Positions 53,703 through 61,290 of a DNA stretch of 64,000 nt are shown here, one piece after another. The stretch is from JAICSD01 sp963836665. Its GTDB lineage: Bacteria; Acidobacteriota; Vicinamibacteria; Vicinamibacterales; 2-12-FULL-66-21. The notes under the pieces were generated by a model. That model was not told where the DNA came from. It did no database searches and saw nothing but the letters and a program-made list of their open reading frames with translations. Within the stretch, counting starts at the first letter, position 1. Each line of letters starts with the position of its first letter. A program made the position numbers and the translations under genes. The stretch is taken from the NCBI GenBank assembly GCA_963836665.1, contig CAWIKL010000001.1, positions 2,666,001 to 2,730,000 on the forward strand, given 5' to 3'.

Positions 53703-54710
53703 TCATGACGCCCGGCGCTTGGCCGACTTGCCCGCCTGCTTGCCCGAGGGGGCGACCGGCGCCGCCGGCGCGACTTTCACAACCTCTTTGCCCTGCCAGA
53801 TCAGGACGATCGCCGCGGCGATGAACACGCTCGAGTAGGTGCCGGTGATGATGCCGATGATCATCGTAAAGGCAAAGCCCTTGAGCACCTCACCGCCGAA
53901 GAAGAACAGCGCGATCACCGACAGCAGGGTCAGGCCGCCGGTGATCATCGTCCGGTCGAGCATCTGGTTGACCGCCGTGTTGACGATCGTCGCCAGGTTG
54001 TCGCGCCGCATCGAGCGCATGTTCTCGCGGATGCGGTCGTAGATGACGATCGTGTCGTTCATCGAGTAGCCGGTGATCGTCAGCAGCGCCGCGATCACGT
54101 TCAGGCTGAGCTCGTAGCGGAAGAACGCCAGGAAGGCCAGCGTGATCAGCAGGTCGTGGATGGTCGCGACGACGGCACCGACCGCGAAGCTGAATCGGAA
54201 GCGGAAGGCGATGTAGACGAGGATGCCGGCGAGCGCGAAGATGGTCGCCAGAATGCCGCGCTGTTGCAGCTCGGCGCCGACCGTCGGGCCGACGATGCGC
54301 CGGCCGGAAACGCAGTTGAAGGGCTTCTGCGGCCCGCAGGTGCCGTTGATCGGCCCCATCCCGTTCTTGTTCAGCGCCTCGACCACCGTTTCCGCGGTGT
54401 GGCTCAGCGAGGTGCCCTGCTCGACTTCGGTCGAATGGACGCGGATCGACACTTCATGCTGCGATGGATCGCCGTAGGACTGGACGACGGCGTTGGCGCC
54501 CCCTCCCGGCAGCGCGCCGCGGATGCGATCGAGATTCGGCTGATCCTGGAACCGCACCAGGACGATCGTGCCGCCGGAGAACTCGACCCCTTTGGGCATG
54601 CCCTTGGTCCAGATCTGGAACACGCCGGCCAGGATGATCAGCCACGACAGGGCGATCGCCTCCCACTTCCAGCGGACGAAATCGAAGTTCGGACTCTTGA
54701 AAATATGCAT
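53703..54710 (-). CDS. secF: Protein translocase subunit SecF
   Basis: 335 residues. Six transmembrane helices; the first periplasmic part has KGMPKGVEFSGGTIVLVRFQ, and the core shows RIVGPTVGAELQQRG and TGYSMNDTIVIYDRIREN. Works with SecD to complete Sec export using proton-motive force. 34 bp after secD. Confidence 0.94.
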   Translation of the reverse strand: MHIFKSPNFDFVRWKWEAIALSWLIILAGVFQIWTKGMPKGVEFSGGTIVLVRFQDQPNLDRIRGALPGGGANAVVQSYGDPSQHEVSIRVHSTEVEQGTSLSHTAETVVEALNKNGMGPINGTCGPQKPFNCVSGRRIVGPTVGAELQQRGILATIFALAGILVYIAFRFRFSFAVGAVVATIHDLLITLAFLAFFRYELSLNVIAALLTITGYSMNDTIVIYDRIRENMRSMRRDNLATIVNTAVNQMLDRTMITGGLTLLSVIALFFFGGEVLKGFAFTMIIGIITGTYSSVFIAAAIVLIWQGKEVVKVAPAAPVAPSGKQAGKSAKRRAS

Positions 54711-54744
54711 GACTGGATCCGTGTCTTCCGTGTAGTCGGTGGCC

Positions 54745-56340
54745 CTAGATGCTCAGCGCCGGCACCTGGCGCTTCGACAGCTCGAATTCGTAGAGCGCCT
54801 TCGAGACGAAGATCGAGGTGAACAGGTTGACGAACAGGCCGATCGACAGCGTCGTGGCAAAGCCGCGGATCGGGCCGGTGCCGAACTGGAACAGGAACGC
54901 GGCGGCGATCAACGAGGCGATGTGCGTGTCGAGCAGCGTCAGGAAGACGCGGCTGAAGCCGGCGTTGATGGCCGCGCGCACGCCGCGCTGCGCCGCAATC
55001 TCTTCCTTGATGCGCTCGAAGATCAGCACGTTCGAGTCGACGCCGACGCCCATCGTCAACACAAAGCCGGCGATGCCGGGAAGCGTCATCGTCGCACCGA
55101 GATAGGCCATCAGCCCGAGCAGGATCACCAGGTTGAAGATCAGCGCCACGGCGGCGTTAATCCCCGACAGCTTGTAGTAGACGAGCATGAAGGTGATGAT
55201 CAGCAGCAGGCCGACCACCGAAGCCAGCACTCCCGCGCGAATCGAGTCGGCGCCGAGCGACGGGCCGACGACGTTCTCCTCAAGCGACGTCAGGCTCGCC
55301 GGCAGTGCGCCGGAGCGCAGCGTCAGCGCCAGGTCGTTGGCGGTTTCGGCGGTGAAGCCGCCGCTGATGCGTCCCTGGTCGGTGATCCGCCCTTCCAGGC
55401 GCGGCGCCGAGATGACGCGGTTGTCGAGGACGATCGCCAGGTAGCGGCCGATGTTCTCGCCCGAGAGCTTGCCGAACTTCTGCGCGCCCGCGGGTTTCAG
55501 CTCGAAGTGCACCGCCGGCTGGTTGTTCTCGTCGAGCCCCGGCTTGGCGACGCGGAGGTCGGCGCCAGTCACCGGCGCAGTCTTCTTCATGACGAAGAAC
55601 GACCCGCCGGTCTGATCGCTGGCGCTGGCCGAGCCCGGCAGAATCTCGAGATCGCCCGGCAGGTTGCCGTTGTACTGCTTGAGCAGGTCTTCCTTCGCCG
55701 CCGGCCCCGCCTCGACCAGCTTGAATTCGAGCTGCGCGGTCTTGCCGATGATTTCCTTGGCGTGCGCGACGTCGCTGACGCCGGGCATCTGTATCAGCAG
55801 CTCCTCGTTGTTGGACTGCCGCGCGATGCTCGGCTCGACCACACCCAGCTCGTTGACGCGGCGATCGATCGTCTGCATCGTCTGATCGATGGCCTGCTCG
55901 CGCTGATCGCGCTCGATGTTCGGCTTCATCTTGAACTCGTAGGTGCCGGCCGGCAGGCTGTTGCGATCGTAGTCGGTCTGGGTGATCTCGTCGGCGGCGC
56001 TGCGGAACTGCTGATCGCGATCCTGCGGCACCCCCTCGACCCGGAACGATGCCGGCGAGGTGACGGTGATCGCCGGAGTGATGTTCGACGTGGCCAGGGA
56101 CGCGCGCAGCTGCTCGGCGGTCGAGGTGGTCGTTGTCTTCAGCGCGTCGTCAGTGTTGACGCGCATTCGCAGCTCGACGCCACCCTTGAGGTCGAGTCCG
56201 AGCTTCAGCGCCTTCGCCTGGAGGACCGCAGGGACGGGCCAGTGATATGTCGCGCCCAGCATCGGATAGACGCCGACCACGAAGAACACGACGAACACGA
56301 TGACGATGGTAAGGAGCTTCCAGCGGAGATTCTTGTACAT
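54745..56340 (-). CDS. secD: Protein translocase subunit SecD
   Basis: 531 residues, six transmembrane helices and the large P1 periplasmic region. LGLDLKGGVELRMRV is the D1 motif, and the core has SLGADSIRAGVLASVVGLLLI, GIAGFVLTMGVGVDSNVLIFERIKEE and GPIRGFATTLSIGL. Follows yajC by 2 bp in the tgt-yajC-secD-secF operon. Confidence 0.95.
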   Translation of the reverse strand: MYKNLRWKLLTIVIVFVVFFVVGVYPMLGATYHWPVPAVLQAKALKLGLDLKGGVELRMRVNTDDALKTTTTSTAEQLRASLATSNITPAITVTSPASFRVEGVPQDRDQQFRSAADEITQTDYDRNSLPAGTYEFKMKPNIERDQREQAIDQTMQTIDRRVNELGVVEPSIARQSNNEELLIQMPGVSDVAHAKEIIGKTAQLEFKLVEAGPAAKEDLLKQYNGNLPGDLEILPGSASASDQTGGSFFVMKKTAPVTGADLRVAKPGLDENNQPAVHFELKPAGAQKFGKLSGENIGRYLAIVLDNRVISAPRLEGRITDQGRISGGFTAETANDLALTLRSGALPASLTSLEENVVGPSLGADSIRAGVLASVVGLLLIITFMLVYYKLSGINAAVALIFNLVILLGLMAYLGATMTLPGIAGFVLTMGVGVDSNVLIFERIKEEIAAQRGVRAAINAGFSRVFLTLLDTHIASLIAAAFLFQFGTGPIRGFATTLSIGLFVNLFTSIFVSKALYEFELSKRQVPALSI

Positions 56341-56342
56341 GG

Positions 56343-56666
56343 CTAGTTCTGGGTGTCGACGACCGGTTCTTCGCCTTGGCGCCCGCCGATGGCGGCCCGC
56401 GCGATCTCGATGCGGACCTTGTCGGCGATCTGGACCTGCACCGTTTTTTCGTTCAACTTCGTGACCTGCCCGTAGATCCCGCCTGTCGTGACGACGCGGT
56501 CACCGACGTTCAGGCTCTCCTGAAATTGCTGCACCTTCTTCTGCCGGTTCTTCATCGGCATCAGAATCAGAAAATAGAAGATGCCGAGGATAAGGGCAAA
56601 GGGCAGAAATTGCCACAATCCGCCCGCCCCCTGGACGGGTGCCGCCATTGCTATGAAATAGGTCAT
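56343..56666 (-). CDS. yajC: Preprotein translocase subunit YajC
   Basis: 107 residues. A single transmembrane helix (FLPFALILGIFYFLILMPM), then RQKKVQQFQESLNVGDRVVTTGGIYGQVTKLNEKTVQVQIADKVRIEIAR. Accessory to SecDF. The start overlaps the tgt stop (ATGA). Confidence 0.94.
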   Translation of the reverse strand: MTYFIAMAAPVQGAGGLWQFLPFALILGIFYFLILMPMKNRQKKVQQFQESLNVGDRVVTTGGIYGQVTKLNEKTVQVQIADKVRIEIARAAIGGRQGEEPVVDTQN

Positions 56667-57808
56667 CTTCGGGAGAAGGTTCGATGAAACTCCTGGCGGA
56701 GCTTTCCAAACGAGCCGAAACTCAAAGCTTCCCTGATACGCCGCATCAAGTCAAGGTAGAAGTAGAGGTTATGGACGGTCAGCAGCGTAGCCGCCGTCAT
56801 CTCCCCCGCCGTGAAGAGATGGCGCAAATAGGCACGGCTGAAATGGCCGCAGGTATAGCAACCGCACTCCGGATCCGGCGGGAGGGGGTCCTCGGCGTAC
56901 CGGGCGTTCTTGATCACCAGCACACCGTGCGCGGTGAGGAGCTGGCCGTTCCTGGCATTGCGCGTCGGCAGCACGCAGTCGAACAGGTCGATGCCACGTG
57001 CGACGCACTCCACCAGGTCGTCCGGCATGCCGGTACCCATGAGGTAGCGCGGCCGGTCGGCTGGCAGCAAGGGCGCGGTGTGACCGACGACGTCGTACAT
57101 GACGTCGACGGGCTCGCCGACGCTGAGGCCGCCGATGGCGTAGGCCTCGAACCCGACCTCCACCGTGCGCTGCACGCTCTCTGTACGCAAGGCGCTGTCG
57201 GTTCCTCCCTGGATGATGCCGAACTGCGCCTGGCCCGGGTTGGTCACGATCACGCTGTCGACGCGCTCGTGCGCCAGTTGCAGAAACCGCGTACGGCAGC
57301 GCCGCGCCCACCGCGCCGATCGTTCCATCGCCAACGCAGCGCTGCCGGCGTCGATCGCGGTGCTGACGCACTCATCGAGGACCATCGCGACGTCGGAACC
57401 GAGCTGCGCCTGGATGTCGGTGGCCTTCTCCGGCGATAGCGCGCACAGTGCGCCGTCGAGGTGCGACCGGAAGCGCACCCCGTCTTCGCTGACCGTGCGC
57501 CTCTGCGCCAGGCTGAACACCTGGTAGCCGCCGCTGTCGGTGAGAATCGGGCGCGGCCACCCGATGAAGCGATGCAGTCCGCCGGCGCGCGCGATCAGAT
57601 CGTCGCCCGGCCGCAGGTGCAGGTGATAGGTATTGCCCAGCAGGATCTGTGCGCCGGCGTCCTCGAGATCTCGGTGCGTGATCGCCTTGACCGCACCGCG
57701 CGTGCCGACCGGCATGAACACCGGTGTCTCGACGGCGCCGTGCGGCGTCTGCAGCACGCCGCGCCGCGCCAGGCCTTCCGTGTGAGTGATGTCGAACGAA
57801 AACTGCAT
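56663..57808 (-). CDS. tgt: tRNA-guanine transglycosylase (queuosine)
   Basis: 381 residues. TDSGGYQVFSLAQRR (with catalytic Asp), QFGIIQGGTDSALR, and the zinc site CGCYTCGHFSRAYLRHL near the C-terminus. It exchanges guanine-34 for preQ1 in tRNA. First gene of the tgt-yajC-secD-secF operon, an arrangement widespread in bacteria. Confidence 0.95.
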   Translation of the reverse strand: MQFSFDITHTEGLARRGVLQTPHGAVETPVFMPVGTRGAVKAITHRDLEDAGAQILLGNTYHLHLRPGDDLIARAGGLHRFIGWPRPILTDSGGYQVFSLAQRRTVSEDGVRFRSHLDGALCALSPEKATDIQAQLGSDVAMVLDECVSTAIDAGSAALAMERSARWARRCRTRFLQLAHERVDSVIVTNPGQAQFGIIQGGTDSALRTESVQRTVEVGFEAYAIGGLSVGEPVDVMYDVVGHTAPLLPADRPRYLMGTGMPDDLVECVARGIDLFDCVLPTRNARNGQLLTAHGVLVIKNARYAEDPLPPDPECGCYTCGHFSRAYLRHLFTAGEMTAATLLTVHNLYFYLDLMRRIREALSFGSFGKLRQEFHRTFSRR

Positions 57809-57810
57809 CA

Positions 57811-57872
57811 GTCTTCTGTCTTCTACTTCTACCTTCTACCTTCTGTCTTCTACCTTCTGTCTTCTGACTTCC
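57811..57872. repeat. CTTCTGT/CTTCTAC heptamer array between tgt and ddl
   Basis: About nine units of a 7-bp repeat (cttctgt, cttctac, cttctga) between divergent genes. The array is purine-rich on the minus strand (gtagaag, acagaag), so the tgt leader would be almost unstructured. Slippage-prone. Confidence 0.65.
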
Positions 57873-57886
57873 GCCGCCCGTCCTGC

Positions 57887-57892
57887 TATTCT
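57887..57892 (+). promoter_or_regulatory. -10-like element at the ddl start
   Basis: TATTCT, in an extended TGC-TATTCT context, lies 6 nt before the GTG start of ddl. A transcript from it would start at the start codon, so ddl may be leaderless. No Shine-Dalgarno sequence is clear. Confidence 0.4.
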
Positions 57893-57898
57893 GGCAGA

Positions 57899-59059
57899 GT
57901 GAAGCGGTTGCGTGTCGGCGTGCTCTACGGCGGACGGTCCGGTGAACACGAAGTGTCCCTGGCCTCGGCAGCGTCGGTGTTCTCCAACCTCGATCGCGGG
58001 CGCTACGAGCCTGTGCCGATCCGCATCGAAAAGGACGGCCGCTGGACGCTCGCCGACAAAGCGCCGAGCGTGATGATCGCCGGCGACGTCATCGAGCAGG
58101 CGCGGCTCGAAGCGGCGCGGCCGGTCCGCGAGGGACGTGAAGTGCACTTGGTGGCGTGGCCGAGCGAGGAGACAATCCTCTCGATCGACCGCTCGCACAC
58201 CCGTGACAGTGATCTGCCGACGGCGACCGTCACCGGCCTCGCGCTCGACGTCCTCTTCCCGATGCTGCACGGGCCGTACGGCGAAGATGGCACCATCCAG
58301 GGCCTGCTCGAACTCGCCAACATTCCCTACGTCGGCGGCGGCGTCCTCGCCTCGGCCGTGGGCATGGACAAGGCGATGATGAAGATCGCGTTTGCCGGCC
58401 GCGGCCTGCCGATCTGTGCCTATCGCGTCGTCCTGCGCCACGAATGGGAGAAACAGCCGGAGACCATCGTCGTCGACCTCGAGAAGGCGCTGCAGTTCCC
58501 GATGTTCGTCAAGCCCGCCAACCTCGGGTCAAGCGTCGGCATCTCGAAGGCCAAGGACGCGGCCGGGTTGCGCGAGGCGATGACCCTCGCCGGCAGCTAC
58601 GACCGCAAGATCGTCATCGAGGCCGCGGTGCCCAACGCGCGCGAGATCGAGTGCGCCGTGCTCGGGAACGACGAGGCCGAGGCGTCGGTCGCCGGTGAGA
58701 TCATCCCCTCGCGCGAGTTCTACGACTACGAGGCGAAGTATCTCGACGAAGGGTCGAAGGCAGTGATTCCCGCCGACCTGCCCAAGAAGACGGCCGACCA
58801 GGTGCGCAAGCTGGCCGTCGAGGCCTTCAAGGCGATCGACGGCGCCGGCCTGTCACGCGTCGATTTTCTGCTCGAGCGAGGCACCAGCAAACTGTTCGTC
58901 AACGAGGTCAACACCATCCCCGGGTTCACGACGATCAGCATGTTCGCGAAGCTGTGGGCGGCGTCCGGCGTCGACTATCCGGTCCTGCTCGACCGCCTGA
59001 TCGCGCTGGCGGTACAGCGCCACGCCGACAAGCAGCAGCTCCGTACCAGCGTCACGTAA
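57899..59059 (+). CDS. ddl: D-alanine--D-alanine ligase
   Basis: 386 residues from a GTG at 57899: MKRLRVGVLYGGRSGEHEVSLASAASV. Conserved LHGPYGEDGTIQGLLEL, the ATP-grasp motif FVKPANLGSSVGISKAK, DYEAKYLDEG and LFVNEVNTIPGFT all match Ddl. It makes the D-Ala-D-Ala dipeptide for peptidoglycan. Longer than E. coli DdlB (306), as is usual outside enterics. Confidence 0.94.
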   Translation: MKRLRVGVLYGGRSGEHEVSLASAASVFSNLDRGRYEPVPIRIEKDGRWTLADKAPSVMIAGDVIEQARLEAARPVREGREVHLVAWPSEETILSIDRSHTRDSDLPTATVTGLALDVLFPMLHGPYGEDGTIQGLLELANIPYVGGGVLASAVGMDKAMMKIAFAGRGLPICAYRVVLRHEWEKQPETIVVDLEKALQFPMFVKPANLGSSVGISKAKDAAGLREAMTLAGSYDRKIVIEAAVPNAREIECAVLGNDEAEASVAGEIIPSREFYDYEAKYLDEGSKAVIPADLPKKTADQVRKLAVEAFKAIDGAGLSRVDFLLERGTSKLFVNEVNTIPGFTTISMFAKLWAASGVDYPVLLDRLIALAVQRHADKQQLRTSVT

Positions 59060-59065
59060 GGCGAC

Positions 59066-60613
59066 GTGCGACAGGCGCTGCGCGAAGGGCGGAGGGCGCG
59101 ATGGGTGGTGCTTGGCGGGTGTCTCCTGTTTGGCGCGCCGGCCGCGGCCGGTGATCTGACCGGCGTCGACGGTCTGGTCAAGGTCTATCACGCGATCCTC
59201 GACGCTGATTTCGGCGACGCGGATGCGCAGTTGAAGCGCGCGTGTCCGCCAGCGCCGCAACCGGCCTGCGACGTGCTCGCCGCGACGCGCACGTGGTGGC
59301 GCATCCAGCTCGATCCCGACAGCCGCGCGCTCGACGCGACGTTCTCGGCAGAAGTCGAGCGCGCCATCGCGACCACCGAGGCGTGGACCGCGCGCGAGCC
59401 CGGCAACGCGGAAGCGCACTTCTACGTCGGCGGCGCGTACGCGGCGCGGGTCCAGTGGCGCGTGCTGCGCAATGAGAAGCTCGCCGCCGCGCGTGACGGC
59501 AAGCGAATCAGGACGGCGCTGGAGCGGGCCGTCGCGCTCGACCCGGCGCTCGAGGACGCCTACTTCGGGATCGGCCTCTACCAGTACTATGCCGACGTCG
59601 CGCCGGCGGCGGCCAAGTTCCTGCGCTTCTTCCTGCTGCTACCCGGCGGCGACAGAACCGAGGGGCTGGCGCAGATGCGGCGGACGCTGGCCAACGGGCA
59701 GCTGCTGCCTGGAGAGGCAGACTACCAGCTGCAGATCATCTATCTGTGGTACGAGCACCGGGCCGATCTGGCCGCTGGTCTGCTCGAGCAATTGCAGGCG
59801 CGTTACCCCGGCAATCCGCTCTTCCCGGCCCAGCTCGCCGACGTGCAGGATCGTTACCAGCACGATCTATCGGCCAGCCTCGCCACCTGGCGCGCCCTGC
59901 TCGGCGCGGCGAAGGCGGGACGCGTCAACGAGCCCGACCTCGCCGAAGCGCAGGCGCGCTTCGCGGTCGCACGTCAGCTCGACGCGCTCGCCGAGACCGA
60001 CGCCGCGCTCGCCGAGTTGCGTGCGCTGGTCAACATGAAGCCATCGCGGCCGTCAGGCGCGCTCGCCGCCGCCTACCTCGCGCTCGGCGAAGGAGAAGAT
60101 CGCCTGGGCCATCGCGACGCCGCGATCGCGGCCTACCGTCTCGCCGCGGCCGCGGCCTCGCCGCCCGATGCCGCCAGCGTGCGCGAGCGGGTCTCCGACC
60201 ATCTCCGTCGCGCGCCCGACGCGACGCGCGCCGACGCCTACCGCCTGTCGCTCGAAGGCTGGCGCCGCGTCGAGCGCGGTGATGCCGCCGGCGGCGAGCC
60301 GCTTCTGGCCCGCGCGGTCACGCTCGATCCGCGCGACCCGGTCGCGCGCTACCGGCACGCCCGCGCGCTGCAGGCGCGGCGCGACGAGGCCGGCGCGGTC
60401 GTCGAATACGACGCGGCGCTCGCTGGTGCGAGCGCGGCGCCCGCGTCGATCGCGGCCGCCGCCTTCCTCGACGCGGGGCGCCTCAAGGAACGGCTCGGCC
60501 GCCGCGAGCAGGCCATCGCGCACTATCGCGCGGCGCTGACATGGTTCGGCGGCGCCGCCGAAACGCGCGCGGCCGCGACGCGCGCGCTGGCGCGCCTCGG
60601 CGCGGAAAAGTAG
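59066..60613 (+). CDS. TPR-repeat exported protein
   Basis: 515 residues, GTG start 6 bp after ddl. Residues about 12-28 are a signal peptide (WVVLGGCLLFGAPAAAG). The rest is Ala-rich TPR-like helices: TALERAVALDPALEDAYFGIGLYQYY, AAYLALGEGEDRLGHRDAAIAAY, LARAVTLDPRDPVARYRHARAL, LKERLGRREQAIAHYRAAL. No catalytic motif. Ligand or partner unknown. Confidence 0.8.
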   Translation: MRQALREGRRARWVVLGGCLLFGAPAAAGDLTGVDGLVKVYHAILDADFGDADAQLKRACPPAPQPACDVLAATRTWWRIQLDPDSRALDATFSAEVERAIATTEAWTAREPGNAEAHFYVGGAYAARVQWRVLRNEKLAAARDGKRIRTALERAVALDPALEDAYFGIGLYQYYADVAPAAAKFLRFFLLLPGGDRTEGLAQMRRTLANGQLLPGEADYQLQIIYLWYEHRADLAAGLLEQLQARYPGNPLFPAQLADVQDRYQHDLSASLATWRALLGAAKAGRVNEPDLAEAQARFAVARQLDALAETDAALAELRALVNMKPSRPSGALAAAYLALGEGEDRLGHRDAAIAAYRLAAAAASPPDAASVRERVSDHLRRAPDATRADAYRLSLEGWRRVERGDAAGGEPLLARAVTLDPRDPVARYRHARALQARRDEAGAVVEYDAALAGASAAPASIAAAAFLDAGRLKERLGRREQAIAHYRAALTWFGGAAETRAAATRALARLGAEK

Positions 60614-60698
60614 ATCGCGACGTCTACAGCTGACGCGCGCTTCCTCCGAAACTCTGTTTAGTGGATGACGAATTTTTGACTTTCGCAGCACTTTATGC

Positions 60699-60726
60699 TT
60701 GACACTGCGAAGTTCTCATCCATAAT
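60699..60726 (+). promoter_or_regulatory. Promoter of the first 17-codon gene
   Basis: TTGACA (60699-60704) and CATAAT (60721-60726) with 16-bp spacing; a second TTGACT lies at 60676. The predicted leader is about 87 nt. Together with the consensus RBS it suggests strong expression. Confidence 0.65.
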
Positions 60727-60750
60727 CTACATCTTGTATGAGGGTGGATC

Positions 60751-60796
60751 GCTCAGCCCACCTGTTGTAACCCTTGGTCACCGGTAACAGCTGAGC
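60751..60796 (+). other. Structured leader hairpin upstream of the first 17-codon gene
   Basis: GCTCAGC (60751-60757) pairs with GCTGAGC (60790-60796), and TGTT (60763-60766) with AACA (60786-60789), with a five-base bulge. It sits 11 nt before the AAGGAGG, so it could shield or present the RBS. No known riboswitch matches. Confidence 0.45.
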
Positions 60797-60819
60797 AGCC
60801 ACGTTCCAAGGAGGAACTA

Positions 60820-60873
60820 ATGGCGAAGAAGAGCGCAAAGGGCGGCAAGAAAAAGGGCGGAAAGAAGCGCTAA
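60820..60873 (+). CDS. 17-aa Lys/Gly-rich micropeptide 1
   Basis: ATG at 60820 is 5 nt after a perfect AAGGAGG (60808-60814). The product is MAKKSAKGGKKKGGKKR, with nine Lys and one Arg. A near-identical gene lies at 61171. Across the pair, seven codons differ, six of them synonymously, which signals selection on the peptide. It has its own promoter and terminator. The net charge of about +10 suggests nucleic-acid or ribosome binding. I know no characterised family that fits; bTHX-like ribosomal peptides are similar only in size and charge. Confidence 0.75.
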   Translation: MAKKSAKGGKKKGGKKR

Positions 60874-60891
60874 CCGCCGCCGACCGGTCCG

Positions 60892-60930
60892 GGGGGTGTC
60901 AAAGGAAAACTTTGCACCCCCGATTTTTTT
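60892..60930 (+). terminator. Strong intrinsic terminator of micropeptide 1 gene
   Basis: GGGGGTG-T-CAAAG (60892-60904) pairs with CTTTGCACCCCC (60910-60921) around a GAAAA loop, followed by seven T. Textbook hairpin and U-run. Confidence 0.9.
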
Positions 60931-60977
60931 AGGCCGCACTTTCTTATGCGCCGCGCGCGAGTAGAGCGAGCGCGTCA

Positions 60978-61049
60978 CGCGAACGGAGCGAGCCGGCGAA
61001 GCGGCGAGCGAGTGAGCGTGTAGGAGAGTCCGAGGGGCGAAGCCCCTCG
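60978..61049. repeat. 72-bp GCGAAGC-rich dispersed element, copy B
   Basis: 69/72 identical to 12193-12264. It lies between the two micropeptide genes and ends in the CGAGGGGCGAAGCCCCTCG hairpin. The remainder of 60931-61170 is GC-rich, with GCGAAGC-type units near 61060, and holds no further gene. No clear promoter for micropeptide 2 is seen, so transcription may start within or just after this element. Confidence 0.75.
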
Positions 61050-61170
61050 GAGGCTAAACGAAGCGACGAGCGGCGTATAGACGCACCGCCGAGTGCCGGT
61101 TGGCAGAGGCGCTGCGATACGGAGATTGCTCCTCGCGAACGAATCCCACACGAAGGGGGGGATAAAACGC

Positions 61171-61224
61171 ATGGCGAAGAAAGCTGCTAAGGGCGGGAAG
61201 AAGAAGGGCGGCAAGAAGCGGTAA
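61171..61224 (+). CDS. 17-aa Lys/Gly-rich micropeptide 2
   Basis: Paralogue of the gene at 60820. The product MAKKAAKGGKKKGGKKR differs only at residue 5 (Ala for Ser). The RBS is a purine run AAGGGGGGGA about 8 nt before the ATG. Synonymous differences at Lys, Ala, Gly and Arg codons, but constant protein, support translation. It is followed by a perfect 14-bp terminator hairpin. Role unknown; probably the same as its paralogue. Confidence 0.72.
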   Translation: MAKKAAKGGKKKGGKKR

Positions 61225-61242
61225 CACGCCCGTGTTCCTGCC

Positions 61243-61273
61243 AAAAACGGGGGCGACTGTCGCCCCCGTTTTT
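61243..61273. terminator. Bidirectional intrinsic terminator between micropeptide 2 and the HEAT-cyclophilin gene
   Basis: AAAAACGGGGGCGA (61243-61256) and TCGCCCCCGTTTTT (61260-61273) form a perfect 14-bp stem with a CTG loop. The A-run and T-run allow termination from both sides. Confidence 0.88.
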
Positions 61274-61290
61274 GCTTTTGGTGACGCCTC

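Noticed and set aside
54739..56346. 535-codon plus-strand frame
   Set aside because: Antisense of secD; the real gene has all SecD motifs.
57811..57872. CRISPR-like array
   Set aside because: Units are only 7 bp and adjacent, with no spacers and no cas genes nearby.
60975..61244. Minus-strand 89-codon frame over the micropeptide 2 locus
   Set aside because: Its Phe/Pro runs are the antisense of Lys/Gly codons; there is no RBS, and it overlaps a terminator and the repeat.
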